NCBI GenBank assembly: GCA_036506155.1
Contig: DASXSF010000035.1
Coordinates: forward strand, 1 to 64,000
DNA: 64,000 bases
From: DASXRA01 sp036506155
GTDB lineage: Bacteria > Actinomycetota > Actinomycetes > Mycobacteriales > Jatrophihabitantaceae
Direction of reading: 5' to 3'
Positions 17,899 through 27,138 of the stretch are shown here, in pieces (the stretch's first letter is position 1; every line of letters starts with the position of its first letter). The notes beneath the pieces were generated by a model. That model saw only the letters and a list, made by a program, of their open reading frames with translations, was not told where the DNA came from and ran no database searches. A program made the position numbers and the translations under genes.

Positions 17899-19107
17899 GT
17901 GGATCTGATCCAGTCGCGCAAGCTCGAGAACGTCCTCTACGACATCCGCGGCCCTGTGCTCGAAGAGGCTAAGCGGCTCGAGGAGGAAGGCCGCCGCATC
18001 ATCAAGCTCAATATCGGCAACCCGGCCCCGTTCGGCTTCGATGCACCGGAGGAGGTCCTCGTCGACGTCATCCGGAACCTCCCTGCGTCGCAGGGCTACT
18101 CCGACTCGCAGGGCCTGCTGTCGGCGCGGACGGCCATCGTGCAGCACTACCAACAGCGCGGCATCGGCGGCTTCACCGTCGACGACGTGTGGCTCGGCAA
18201 CGGGGTCAGCGAGCTGATCCAGATCTCGCTGCAGGCCATGCTCGACGATGGCGACGAGGTGCTCATCCCCGCGCCCGACTATCCGTTGTGGACAGCCGCC
18301 ACCAGCCTCTCAGGCGGACGAGCGGTGCACTATCTCTGCGATGAGGAGGAGGGATGGCTGCCGGACCTGGACGATCTGGCGGCGAAGATCTCCCCGCGCA
18401 GCAAGGCGATTGTCGTCATCAACCCCAATAATCCGACCGGCGCGGTATACCCACTGGGGGTATTGGAGGGAATTGCCGAATTGGCCCGCCGGCATCGCCT
18501 CGTCGTCATGGCTGACGAGATCTACGACAAGATCCTCTACGACGACGCGACGCACATCCCGTTCTCGGCGATCGCCCCCGACGTGTTCACGCTGACGTTC
18601 AACGGGCTGTCGAAGGCGTACCGCCTCGCCGGTTTCCGCAGCGCCTGGATGCTGGTCACGGGCCCGAAACGGCATGCCGCGAGCTATCTCGAGGGCATCA
18701 CGATGCTCGCCAACATGCGGTTGTGCGCGAACGTCCCGGCGCAGCACGCCATCCAGACCGCACTCGGCGGCCGGCAGAGCATCCACGACCTGGTGCTGCC
18801 CGGCGGCAGGCTGCGCGACCAGCGCGACGCCGCCATGGCGGCGTTGAAGGCGATCCCCGGTGTGACGTGTGTGCAGCCGCGGGGCGCACTCTACGTGTTC
18901 CCACGATTGGACCCCGCGGTCTACCCCATCCACGACGATCAAGACTTCGTGCTGCAACTGCTACGCGACCAGCACGTACTCGTCGTCCAGGGCACCGGCT
19001 TCAACTGGCCGCGGCCTGATCACCTCCGCATCGTCACGCTGCCCAGGGCCGACGACCTCACGGAGGCGATCCGCCGCATCGGGGTCTTCCTAGCCGACTA
19101 CGGCTGA
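17899..19107 (+). CDS. alaA: PLP-dependent aminotransferase, alanine-transaminase (AlaA) type
   Basis: About 402 residues from GTG 17899 (a TTG at 17881 is also possible). Class I/II fold: KLNIGNPAPFGF, GYSDSQG, NPNNPTGAVYP, and the PLP lysine in NGLSKAYRLAGFR with DEIYDKILYDD before it. It closely resembles mycobacterial Rv0337c and E. coli AlaA, which interconvert pyruvate/glutamate and alanine/2-oxoglutarate. Cytoplasmic. The 112 bp upstream separate it from the divergent nitroreductase. Confidence 0.88.
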   Translation: MDLIQSRKLENVLYDIRGPVLEEAKRLEEEGRRIIKLNIGNPAPFGFDAPEEVLVDVIRNLPASQGYSDSQGLLSARTAIVQHYQQRGIGGFTVDDVWLGNGVSELIQISLQAMLDDGDEVLIPAPDYPLWTAATSLSGGRAVHYLCDEEEGWLPDLDDLAAKISPRSKAIVVINPNNPTGAVYPLGVLEGIAELARRHRLVVMADEIYDKILYDDATHIPFSAIAPDVFTLTFNGLSKAYRLAGFRSAWMLVTGPKRHAASYLEGITMLANMRLCANVPAQHAIQTALGGRQSIHDLVLPGGRLRDQRDAAMAALKAIPGVTCVQPRGALYVFPRLDPAVYPIHDDQDFVLQLLRDQHVLVVQGTGFNWPRPDHLRIVTLPRADDLTEAIRRIGVFLADYG

Positions 19108-19157
19108 CCTGATCCCGCTGTTTCATCCCGCCTGCGCGGTCGCGTCGCGGCGGCGGG

Positions 19158-19182
19158 GCTCCTTCGCGCGAGCGCTCATCGC
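19158..19182 (-). repeat. Dispersed intergenic repeat, copy 2
   Basis: On the minus strand this reads GCGATGAGCGCTCGCGCGAAG followed by GAGC, one inserted base relative to the consensus. The match to the 45388 copy extends through the adjacent CCGCCGCCGCGACGCG. A GGCGGGATGAAACAGCG segment at the far end resembles the far end of the 45 kb copy, suggesting a longer ancestral element. Confidence 0.65.
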
Positions 19183-19227
19183 CCGGCGGCGGTCGCCACT
19201 TCAGGCGGGTGGGCGCAGAATCGAGTC

Positions 19228-19839
19228 GTGGCCCGCCGGCTGGCGAACATTACGCTCGACAACCTCGACGACCTGCCGTCGCGTTGCCGCCGCTGCGTCT
19301 TCTGGGAGCTTGACCCGGTGGCCGGCGAGCGCGCCGAACAAACCGGCGGCACAGAACTCGAGAAGGAAGCCTGGATCTCCGACACGCTGCTCGAGTGGGG
19401 CAGCTGCGGCAAGATCGTCTATGTTGACGAGACCGCCGCGGGATACGTGCTGTTTGCGCCGCCGGCGTACGTGCCGCGCTCGGTGGCATTCGCGACTTCG
19501 CCGGTCAGCGCAGATGCCGTGCTGCTGATGACGGCGCAACTGCTGCCTGCGTTCCGGGGCCGCGGCCTCGGCCGGGTGCTCGTCCAGGCAGTCGCCGGCG
19601 ATGTCGCGCGACGCGGGCTGAAGGCGATCGAGGCGTTCGGGACCCACGACTCGGGCGGCTCGTGCGTGCTGCCGGCCGACTACCTGCTCGCGGTCGGCTT
19701 CAAGACCGTGCGCCCGCATCCGCACTTTCCCCGGCTGCGCCTCGACATCAAGGCAACGGCGTCCTGGCGTGAGGACGTCGAGTACGCGCTGGAACGGCTG
19801 GTGTCCTCGATCGCGCCGCCGGCGCTCTCCCGGCCGTGA
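19228..19839 (+). CDS. GNAT family N-acetyltransferase
   Basis: 203 residues from GTG 19228. N-terminal region with a CRRCVFWE motif, acetyl-CoA-binding loop LLPAFRGRGLGRVLVQAV, and SGGSCVLPADYLLAVGFKTVRPHP. Proteins of this kind recur between parB and cwlM in actinobacteria. The acyl acceptor is unknown. It ends one base before the convergent cwlM stop. Confidence 0.82.
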   Translation: MARRLANITLDNLDDLPSRCRRCVFWELDPVAGERAEQTGGTELEKEAWISDTLLEWGSCGKIVYVDETAAGYVLFAPPAYVPRSVAFATSPVSADAVLLMTAQLLPAFRGRGLGRVLVQAVAGDVARRGLKAIEAFGTHDSGGSCVLPADYLLAVGFKTVRPHPHFPRLRLDIKATASWREDVEYALERLVSSIAPPALSRP

Positions 19840-19840
19840 C

Positions 19841-21007
19841 TCAGCTGGCGATGGCGGGGATCCGCATGACGCCGGTCGGCGGGTCCTGCGCCTTGGGAAG
19901 GTACAGCCGCTGCACCGCGACAAGCAGCCCCTCGGCGATCGTGTCGCGAAACGCGGGATCGACCAGGCGCGCCCGGTCGACGGGAGAAGTCAGATAGCCG
20001 ACCTCGATCCGGACGGCCGGCATGCGGGTCAGCCGCAGCAGCGCCCACGTCTTGGGGTGCACCCGGCAGCTGAGCATCCCGGTGCGGGCGACGATCTCAC
20101 GGTGGGCGAGATCGGCTAGCCGCTCGCCGATCGTCGAACTCGACTCACCGGCGCCGTAGTGGTAGCTCGCAACGCCGTTCGCCAGCGGGGACGGCGAGCC
20201 GTCGACGTGCAGCGAGAGCAGCGCGTCGGCGCCGACCTCATTTGCGAAGCCTGCCCGAGCCTCGTCCGTCTTGCCGTTGGACGGTCCCCGGGTAAGCCAG
20301 GTCGTGACGCCCAGGGCGGTGAGCCGGCCTTCGAGACGAGTGGCGAGGTCCCAGACGATGTCGGCCTCGCAGACATCGCCGGCCACGACGCCCCGGTCGG
20401 CGCCGCCGTGACCCGGGTCGAGTACGAGCCGCTTGCCGAGCAGGCTGGGTCCGGATTCGGCGACGCGCATCTGCTCGCGCAGGAGCTGCGGGCGCCCGCC
20501 GATGACGCGCCGGGTCAGCTGGCGCAGGGCGCGCAGCGTGGCAGGTCCACAGATGCCGTCCGGCGTCAAGCCGTAGTCGCGCTGGAATGCGCGCAGCGCG
20601 CTCTCGGTGTGCCGCCCGAATACGCCGTCCGGACGGGACACGTCGTAGCCCATCTCGAGGAGCTGCTCCTGGAGGGCCACCACGTCGTCGCCGGCGAACG
20701 GGCTGGTCGCGTTGTGCGCCAGGACACGGTCCCCGAGCCGCCACCGGGCGCCCGCCAGCGCTGTCCAGGTCTCACGGCCCACGATGCCGTCGATCGACAA
20801 CCCGCGGCGTTGCTGGAAGTGCCGTACCGCCAGTTCGGTCGCCTCGTCGTAGAACGACTCGGCAGCAGGATCGAGGTTGGCGAGGAGTCCGAGCCCGGCC
20901 AGTACGCGTCGCACTTCGGCGACGGCGTCCTCGTTGGCGCCGCGGCGCAGTGGCTGCATCGGTGTTGAGACCTCACGGAGCTCGTCGGGGGTGCTGGCCG
21001 GTCTCAT
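19841..21007 (-). CDS. cwlM: CwlM-like N-acetylmuramoyl-L-alanine amidase / cell-wall regulator
   Basis: 388 residues: two peptidoglycan-binding domains (residues ~25-90 and ~100-165, with GLSIDGIVG and GLTPDGICG) and an amidase_3 domain (~192-375). No signal peptide is seen, as in mycobacterial CwlM, which is cytoplasmic and activates MurA. Unlike that protein as I recall it, this one keeps the zinc ligands His200 (DPGHGG), Glu214 and His267 (SLHVDG) and the catalytic Glu335 (RIEVGYLTS), so it could be an active amidase. The start is uncertain; Met17 is an alternative. It sits downstream of trxA across a terminator. Confidence 0.88.
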   Translation of the reverse strand: MRPASTPDELREVSTPMQPLRRGANEDAVAEVRRVLAGLGLLANLDPAAESFYDEATELAVRHFQQRRGLSIDGIVGRETWTALAGARWRLGDRVLAHNATSPFAGDDVVALQEQLLEMGYDVSRPDGVFGRHTESALRAFQRDYGLTPDGICGPATLRALRQLTRRVIGGRPQLLREQMRVAESGPSLLGKRLVLDPGHGGADRGVVAGDVCEADIVWDLATRLEGRLTALGVTTWLTRGPSNGKTDEARAGFANEVGADALLSLHVDGSPSPLANGVASYHYGAGESSSTIGERLADLAHREIVARTGMLSCRVHPKTWALLRLTRMPAVRIEVGYLTSPVDRARLVDPAFRDTIAEGLLVAVQRLYLPKAQDPPTGVMRIPAIAS

Positions 21008-21079
21008 TGTGCCGCAGGCCGACTCGGATACCGAACCGGCCGGACCCCGCGAGTCGGGGGCTTACGGGCACATAACAGA

Positions 21080-21105
21080 AAGGCGGTCACCGTGGTGACC
21101 GCCTT
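21080..21105 (-). terminator. Intrinsic terminator downstream of trxA
   Basis: Perfect 11-bp inverted repeat AAGGCGGTCAC / GTGACCGCCTT with a four-base loop at 21091-21094. On the minus strand it is followed by a T-rich TCTGTTATG. It would end the trxB-trxA transcript. Confidence 0.75.
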
Positions 21106-21126
21106 CTGAGAGTGCCCTACGCAGGC

Positions 21127-21456
21127 TCAGGCGATGTAGTCGGACAGCTCTCTGAGAATGGCTGCCTTCGGCCGGGCGCCGACGATCGACTTGACGACCT
21201 GGCCCTTCTGGAACACCGACATCGTGGGGATCGACATGATCTGGTAGTCCCGCGCGATACCGGGGTTCTCGTCGATGTTGACCTTGGCGACGGTAATCTT
21301 GTCCGGATACTCACCGGCGATCTCGTCGAGCACCGGCGAGACCATCTTGCACGGACCGCACCACTCGGCCCAGAAGTCAACCAGCACCGGACCGTCGGCC
21401 TGTAGGACCTCGTCGGCGAAGGTGGCGTCGGTGACGGTCTTGGTGTTTTGACCCAT
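21127..21456 (-). CDS. trxA: Thioredoxin
   Basis: 109 residues with the canonical active site WAEWCGPCKM and the cis-proline region IMSIPTM. Small cytoplasmic dithiol oxidoreductase reduced by the adjacent TrxB. The ATG at 21456 has AGGGAG upstream. It starts 46 bp after trxB and is followed by an intrinsic terminator. Confidence 0.97.
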   Translation of the reverse strand: MGQNTKTVTDATFADEVLQADGPVLVDFWAEWCGPCKMVSPVLDEIAGEYPDKITVAKVNIDENPGIARDYQIMSIPTMSVFQKGQVVKSIVGARPKAAILRELSDYIA

Positions 21457-21502
21457 GGGAACTCCCTGAAGTGTTGGGAATGCGGTGATGTAACAGCGGT
21501 GC

Positions 21503-22474
21503 TCAGCCGGTCATTCCACGGGCGGCGGGGACGCCTGCGAGGTCCTGGAGCCGGCTCAAATGGCGTTCGGCGTCGAGGGCGGCCTGACAGCCGGTGCCCG
21601 CGGCGGTCACCGCCTGCCGGTAGACGTGGTCGACGACATCGCCGGCGGCGAACACGCCGTCCAGGTTGGTCTTCGTGGAGGCGGGCTCGGTGAGGATGTA
21701 GCCCTCGGCGTCCAGATCGACCTGGCCCTTGACCAGGTCGCTGCGCGGCTCGTGCCCGATGGCGATGAACAGCCCCTGGACGGGCACTTCGCGCTCGGCG
21801 CCGGTGACGGTATCGCGCAGCCGGATGCCGGTGACCGTGTCGTCGCCGTGGATGTCAACCACCTCGGAGTTCCACGCCCAGTGGATCTTGTCGTTCGCGA
21901 ACGCACGGTCGGCCATGATGGCGGTGGCTCGCAGTGCATCGCGGCGGTGCACCACGGTCACAGACTTGGCGAATCGGGTGAGGAACGTTGCTTCCTCCAT
22001 CGCGGTGTCGCCGCCGCCGACGACTGCGATGTCCTTGTCACGGAAGAAGAATCCGTCACAGGTGGCACACCACGACACGCCGTGCCCCGACAGCTGCTCT
22101 TCGCGGGGAATGCCAAGCTTGCGGTAGGCCGAGCCCATCGCGAGGATCACCGTATCCGCAGTGTATTCGGCCGAATGGGTGCGCACGGTCTTAACCGGAG
22201 CAGTCAGGTCAACCGATGTCACGTCGTCGCTGACGATCTCGGCGCCGAACCGTTCCGCCTGGGCACGCATCTTCGCCATCAGGTCCGGGCCATGGATGCC
22301 CTCGGGGAAGCCCGGGTAGTTTTCGACCTCGGTGGTGGTCATCAAGGCACCGCCGAACTGCGCGCCCTCGAACAGCAACGGCTCAAGATCGGCGCGGGCG
22401 GTGTACAAGGCCGCCGTATAGCCGGCCGGCCCCGAGCCGATGATTATGACATTTCGGTGCTGCGTCACAGCCAC
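21503..22474 (-). CDS. trxB: Thioredoxin-disulfide reductase
   Basis: 323 residues. FAD-binding GSGPAGYTAALYTARADL near the N-terminus, redox centre CATC in SWCATCDGFFF, NADPH-binding VVGGGDTAMEEA, and C-terminal GVFAAGDVVDHVYRQAVTAAGTG. Low-molecular-weight type. The start is GTG 22474; TAGGAT on the minus strand ends six bases before it, so the mRNA is probably leaderless. Confidence 0.96.
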   Translation of the reverse strand: MAVTQHRNVIIIGSGPAGYTAALYTARADLEPLLFEGAQFGGALMTTTEVENYPGFPEGIHGPDLMAKMRAQAERFGAEIVSDDVTSVDLTAPVKTVRTHSAEYTADTVILAMGSAYRKLGIPREEQLSGHGVSWCATCDGFFFRDKDIAVVGGGDTAMEEATFLTRFAKSVTVVHRRDALRATAIMADRAFANDKIHWAWNSEVVDIHGDDTVTGIRLRDTVTGAEREVPVQGLFIAIGHEPRSDLVKGQVDLDAEGYILTEPASTKTNLDGVFAAGDVVDHVYRQAVTAAGTGCQAALDAERHLSRLQDLAGVPAARGMTG

Positions 22475-22510
22475 AAAACGATCCTAGGCCGCCCGGCATT
22501 CCCTGGACGA

Positions 22511-24328
22511 TTAGCCGCCACGCGCAGCGCTGACGATCTCCCGCACCTCGGGGATACGCATCCGGAAGGCGGCCAAGAGCATCACGGCCAGCCCGACGAT
22601 GCTGCCGGTCACGACGCCGATCAGCGCGCCGGTGCGTCCGTCGCCGGCCACGGCGATGCCGAGCTGGACCATGCCGTACGCCGCAGCGCCGCCGAGCACC
22701 GAGGCGATGCCGACGCGCACCGTGGTCCGCACGACGCGACTGAAGCCGAGTCGGCCGAAGCGTCGGGTGAGCAGCCAGTGGCCGATCACGGCGCCCACCA
22801 CGTACGAGCCGGACGTGGAGACGTTCAGCGCCGCGATCACGGCGTCACCGTGCAGGGTCTCGGCGGCGATCAGCACGAGCGCGATCTTGCTGGCCACCAT
22901 GCCGAGGTTGATGAGCGTCGGGGTCCTGGCGTCGCGCATCGCGTAGAACACCCGCATCTGCAGCATCACGATCGCGAACGGGAGCAGACCGAACGACGCG
23001 AGCGCCAGGCAGGTACCGATCAACCGGGCCTGGTGCACGTCCGTACGTCCGACGAAGATCGCCATCGTGAACGACGGCCCGAGCACGATCAGCCCGACCG
23101 TGACCGGCACCAGGACTGCAGCCGACAACCGCGCACCCACCGACAGGTGCTCGATGACGCCGGCTCGGTCGCCGCGCGCCGCCGCGCGGGACATGCGCGG
23201 CATCAATGCGGTCAGAAGCGACACACCGAGGATGCCGTAGGGCACCTGGAACAACAGGTCGGCGTAGGTGAAGGTCGTGACGCCGTTGTGGTTGTAGCCG
23301 ACCTTGAGGATGAAGCTCAGCCCGATCTGGCTGGCGACCACGTAGCCGAGCACCCAGCCGGTGAGCGGGCCGACATCGTTCATGCGCTGCTCGCGCCCCT
23401 CGGCACGGAACCGCCAGCGCCATCGGAACCCGACGGCGCGTAGTGACGGCAGCAGCACCAGCGCCTGAGCGGCGATTCCCAAGGTGGTGCCGATGCCCAG
23501 CACCATGATCTGTGTGTTCGTCATGGTGGACGGCACCAGCGTCTTGGGGCCCGGCAGCGCCCAGAACACACAGACGGTGGCGATTGTGATCACGTTGTTC
23601 AGCACCGGAGCCCAGGCGCCGGGGCCGTACACATTGCGGGTGTTCAGGATGGCGGTGAACATGGCGCCGAGGCCGTAGAAGAAGATCTCCGGCAACAGCA
23701 GGGTGGCGAACGTCGTAGTGAGGTCGCGCTCGCCCGGGTTGTTCACGAAGATCGTCGCCAGCAGCGGGGCCGCCGCGACCGCAGCGAGCGAGGCCAGGGC
23801 GAGAGCCACCGTGGCGACCGACACGAGTCGCTGCGTATACGCCTCGCCGCCGTCGTCGTCGTGCTCCTCCGCATGGACGAGCAGCGGGATCAACACGCTG
23901 GACAGCAGCCCGCCGAGCATCAGCTCGTACACCATGTTCGGGAAGCTGTTGGCGCCGTTGTAGGCGTCGGCTACCAGACCCGTGCCGAGCGCCGCCGCGA
24001 GGACGACGCTGCGCAGGAATCCGGTGGCGCGGCTGACCAGGCTGCCCAGCGCCATCGTGCGGCTGGACGCGAGCAACCCGGGCTCGGCACGCCCGCGCGC
24101 GGCGGGTTGCGGCTGCGGTCCGCGCCGGCTCCGGCCGACGTAAGTGGTAGCGCCCCACTGCTGCTCGGCGTGCGACCACTCCTCCTCGGAGGCGTGCTGC
24201 CACGCCGGCATGAACACGCCCGTCATCGACGGGTCTTCGGTGAACATCCGCGGTTCGAAGGTGATCTGCCCGCGCCCGCGGCCGTAGTGGGACGGCTCGC
24301 TCCAGCCGTCGTCGCGCTGCTCGCTCAC
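22511..24328 (-). CDS. murJ: Lipid II flippase MurJ (MviN family)
   Basis: 605 residues from GTG 24328, which overlaps the DUF6049 stop by four bases (GTGA). An N-terminal cytoplasmic region of ~85 residues is followed by about 14 membrane helices of the MOP superfamily fold (LASSRTMALGSLVSRATGFLR, YNGANSFPNMVYELMLGGLLSS). It exports lipid II for peptidoglycan synthesis. The mycobacterial homologue carries a C-terminal pseudokinase domain; here the protein ends right after the membrane domain. Confidence 0.92.
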   Translation of the reverse strand: MSEQRDDGWSEPSHYGRGRGQITFEPRMFTEDPSMTGVFMPAWQHASEEEWSHAEQQWGATTYVGRSRRGPQPQPAARGRAEPGLLASSRTMALGSLVSRATGFLRSVVLAAALGTGLVADAYNGANSFPNMVYELMLGGLLSSVLIPLLVHAEEHDDDGGEAYTQRLVSVATVALALASLAAVAAAPLLATIFVNNPGERDLTTTFATLLLPEIFFYGLGAMFTAILNTRNVYGPGAWAPVLNNVITIATVCVFWALPGPKTLVPSTMTNTQIMVLGIGTTLGIAAQALVLLPSLRAVGFRWRWRFRAEGREQRMNDVGPLTGWVLGYVVASQIGLSFILKVGYNHNGVTTFTYADLLFQVPYGILGVSLLTALMPRMSRAAARGDRAGVIEHLSVGARLSAAVLVPVTVGLIVLGPSFTMAIFVGRTDVHQARLIGTCLALASFGLLPFAIVMLQMRVFYAMRDARTPTLINLGMVASKIALVLIAAETLHGDAVIAALNVSTSGSYVVGAVIGHWLLTRRFGRLGFSRVVRTTVRVGIASVLGGAAAYGMVQLGIAVAGDGRTGALIGVVTGSIVGLAVMLLAAFRMRIPEVREIVSAARGG

Positions 24329-26598
24329 GTGCCGGCTCCGATCGGCTCACGCTTGATCGGCTCTGCCGGTTGCGTCTTACGGCTGCGAATCCGGCGCACC
24401 ACCCGGATCGCCAGGGCCAGCACGAGGACCCCGACTGCCACGGCGGTGATGATCACTCCGACGGCACCGAGGGCCGTGCTGTGGATCGAGAGCGGGACGG
24501 AGCTGCCCAGTGCCACGCCGTCCGGCGTGAGCAGCACGGCGTTCACCCGGAACGTTCCGGCCCGCTGCACCCGCGTGGGGATCTTGAGCGTGTCGCGCGT
24601 CGGGCTGGTCGGCGACGCCGCCCGTGGGATGGTCACCACGCGGGTGTCGTCGGCGTGGAACCCCGAAACGTCGTTGGCCGTGGTCACCCGCACTCGAATG
24701 TGCACGTCCACCGGCATCGTGTTGACTACGGTGATCGGCAAGGGCGCATCGTTGGATGCCAGCGTGTAGGTGCCACTCGACGGACGGCTGATGTAGACGC
24801 CGCGCTGAATGGCGCCGACCAGCCCGTCGAGGCGGCCGGCGAAGTCGATGCCGCGTGCCGGGTCGACGATCCATGCAGCCGACGCGGCGCGCTGGATCGC
24901 GGCGGGCAGGCCGCCGATCACCGTCTGGACGTCGGCAGGGTTCAGTGCGCTGCTGAACGAGTGCATGAACCGGGTCGCCTGCGTGGCAGCCGTGACGTTG
25001 GCGCTCGGCAACTGCGGCCGCTGGGACGGCTCGACCAGTTGCCCGTGATCGACTGGTTTGACGACGCGCGTCGCCTCGCCCAGATTCAGCGACGTCGACC
25101 ACGACGCGGCTGCCGTAGCTCGAAGGATCCGCTCGGCAAGCTGCGGCTGCACGTCCACGTACCGGTCGGCGGTGATCACGACGTAGTGCGGGTGGGTCGG
25201 CTGTTCTGCGGCACGCACCGCGAGCTCGGATGCTAGATCGGGAAGCGCCGCGGCGCCCGACCCGTTCTGGCGCAATGTCCGTGCCACCAGCGGCTGCACC
25301 GCACTGTGCGTGACGGCGGCGAGCGTGCCGGCCGTGCCGAACTGTGCGGTGAGTGGGGCCAAGGCGTCGGGGCGGGGGGTCGTCTGCCGCGCGCCGGGGA
25401 GTGCGGCGTCGCTGAGCACGACCACTGATCGCGTGCCCGGACTGAGCACCTGGCGCAGTGCATCGGCGGTGATGGTCCCGCCGGGTGGCCAGACGACATG
25501 GTCGCTGGGCAGCAAGCCGAGGGCGCTCTGTATTTGAATCTGCTGGCTCGCGCCGAGGCCGTCGGACCAGCCGAGTCCGGCGCGGCTGAGCGACGTGATG
25601 TCCGGGTCGGCGTACGGCGTGAGGCTCACCTGCGTGAAGGCGACGACCGACTTGAGCCGCCTGAGCCAGGCCTGGGCCGCCGAGGTGCCTGTGCCGGCGA
25701 CCGTCTTGGCCCCGGATTCGACGACGTACCCCTGGCTCATGGTCCACAGTTCGTCGATCAGTTCGGGGTCGATGAGCAGGGTCAGGTGCACCGACGGCGC
25801 AACGTTCTGGACGACGTCGAGTGCCCGGTACAGCCGACCGCCTGGGCTGACCGAGCGCGCCAGGTTGTCGTCGATGAACGTATTGCCGTCGACGAGGCGA
25901 TGCGGTCGGTCGATCAGCGGCCAGACCCAGCTGACCTGCACAGGTTTGGGTTTGTCTTTGAACGCGGGAATGTAGGTCTGCCCGAAACCGACCTGCGTCG
26001 TGGTCGCGTCCGGGTCGGCGGCGGCGGACACCGTGAAGTTGATCGGGTAGATGCCGCCACCGGTTTGGAAGCACAGGCAGATGCCGTTTCCGTCGTTGTG
26101 CAGGCTGGTCGTGGTCTTGTAGCTGAGAATGCGCGTCTCGTAGGGGGTCAGCGTCTGTGTGGCGATCGTGGGCAACGGCGACAGCGCGTTGTTGTCCGGA
26201 GTCTGCACCGGTTTGGCGATGAGCTGCTCGAGCCGCGCCTGCTGCGTCACCGGTGCGTCCCGGTCGACGTCGATGCTGACGTTGTAGAGCGGCTGGTCGG
26301 TGGTGTTGGTCAGCGACAGTGTGATCGTCAGCGGTCGGGGCTTGTCGGTGTAGGCCGGCGTGGTCGGCGACACGTCGGTGACGGCGACGGTGACGCTCTG
26401 GTCGTTCAGAGACGGCTGCGCGTTCGCCGGCGGCGCCACGACGAGAAGGGCGAGCAGCACGCCGGCGCCGGCGGTGATGCTGCCGAGCGCGCGTCGAGGT
26501 GGTCTACGCCTGGCTGCACGTCGATCGGATCGGCGCCGTGCCGCGTTGTCGCCGCCGCTCGCGACGAGCAGGACGCGATCGAAGCGCCCTGGCCTCAC
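24325..26598 (-). CDS. DUF6049 family secreted/membrane-anchored protein
   Basis: 757 residues from GTG 26598, which overlaps the NUDIX stop as GTGA; the frame is open further upstream but that is shadow of the NUDIX gene. A basic stretch and signal-like helix (ITAGAGVLLALLVVAPPANAQP) lead to a large extracellular part and one C-terminal membrane helix (GAVGVIITAVAVGVLVLALAI) with a basic tail. The mycobacterial equivalent is Rv3909, between MutT4 and MurJ. Function unknown; the coupling to murJ suggests an envelope role. Confidence 0.82.
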   Translation of the reverse strand: MRPGRFDRVLLVASGGDNAARRRSDRRAARRRPPRRALGSITAGAGVLLALLVVAPPANAQPSLNDQSVTVAVTDVSPTTPAYTDKPRPLTITLSLTNTTDQPLYNVSIDVDRDAPVTQQARLEQLIAKPVQTPDNNALSPLPTIATQTLTPYETRILSYKTTTSLHNDGNGICLCFQTGGGIYPINFTVSAAADPDATTTQVGFGQTYIPAFKDKPKPVQVSWVWPLIDRPHRLVDGNTFIDDNLARSVSPGGRLYRALDVVQNVAPSVHLTLLIDPELIDELWTMSQGYVVESGAKTVAGTGTSAAQAWLRRLKSVVAFTQVSLTPYADPDITSLSRAGLGWSDGLGASQQIQIQSALGLLPSDHVVWPPGGTITADALRQVLSPGTRSVVVLSDAALPGARQTTPRPDALAPLTAQFGTAGTLAAVTHSAVQPLVARTLRQNGSGAAALPDLASELAVRAAEQPTHPHYVVITADRYVDVQPQLAERILRATAAASWSTSLNLGEATRVVKPVDHGQLVEPSQRPQLPSANVTAATQATRFMHSFSSALNPADVQTVIGGLPAAIQRAASAAWIVDPARGIDFAGRLDGLVGAIQRGVYISRPSSGTYTLASNDAPLPITVVNTMPVDVHIRVRVTTANDVSGFHADDTRVVTIPRAASPTSPTRDTLKIPTRVQRAGTFRVNAVLLTPDGVALGSSVPLSIHSTALGAVGVIITAVAVGVLVLALAIRVVRRIRSRKTQPAEPIKREPIGAGT

Positions 26599-27101
26599 GC
26601 GCTCTCCGCGAGCAGCCGGCCGGCCGCGTCCACCAGGCCGCGCTCGTCGGGATAGGCGAGCTGCTCGGTGATCTGCGTGAGTGGCACCCATGCCACCTCG
26701 GCGACCTCGTAGTCCTCGTCGGAGAGCTCGCCGCCGACGGCACGTAACAGGAAGTGATGCACCGTCTTGTGGATCCGGCGGCCCTCGGCGATGAACCAGA
26801 AGTCGATCGTGCCCAGGCTGGCGAGGATCTCGCCGCTGATGCCCGTCTCCTCCTCGATCTCCCGAATGGCGGCTTGCTCGGCGGTCTCGCCCGGCTCGAC
26901 GTGCCCCTTCGGAAGGGACCAGAGCAGCCGGCCCCGCCGGTCGAGGCGCCCGATCAACGCGCCCCGCGGAACGTCGCCCGCCAGGTCCACGACCAGGCCG
27001 CCCGCGCTCGTCTCGTCCACCCGCTTGAGTCTCGCCCGTCCACGCCGTGACCGATTGCCGCCGGAGCGCCGGGGCGACGGCGAGTTGGAGCCCCGGGACA
27101 T
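26595..27101 (-). CDS. NUDIX hydrolase (MutT4-like)
   Basis: 168 residues from ATG 27101. A basic N-terminal ~25 residues precede the NUDIX domain, with the box GHVEPGETAEQAAIREIEEETG near residues 68-90. NUDIX enzymes hydrolyse nucleoside diphosphate-linked compounds. Its position with DUF6049 and murJ matches mycobacterial Rv3908. The start is supported by TACCAT (minus strand, 27113-27108) ending six bases before it, giving a leaderless promoter. Confidence 0.88.
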   Translation of the reverse strand: MSRGSNSPSPRRSGGNRSRRGRARLKRVDETSAGGLVVDLAGDVPRGALIGRLDRRGRLLWSLPKGHVEPGETAEQAAIREIEEETGISGEILASLGTIDFWFIAEGRRIHKTVHHFLLRAVGGELSDEDYEVAEVAWVPLTQITEQLAYPDERGLVDAAGRLLAESA

Positions 27102-27138
27102 GCGCCGATGGTAGCGACCGGCCGGTACGGTGGCCGCG

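Noticed and set aside
21560..23443. 627-residue plus-strand frame opposite trxB and murJ
   Set aside because: Antisense of two well-identified genes, His/Arg/Asp-rich without motifs.
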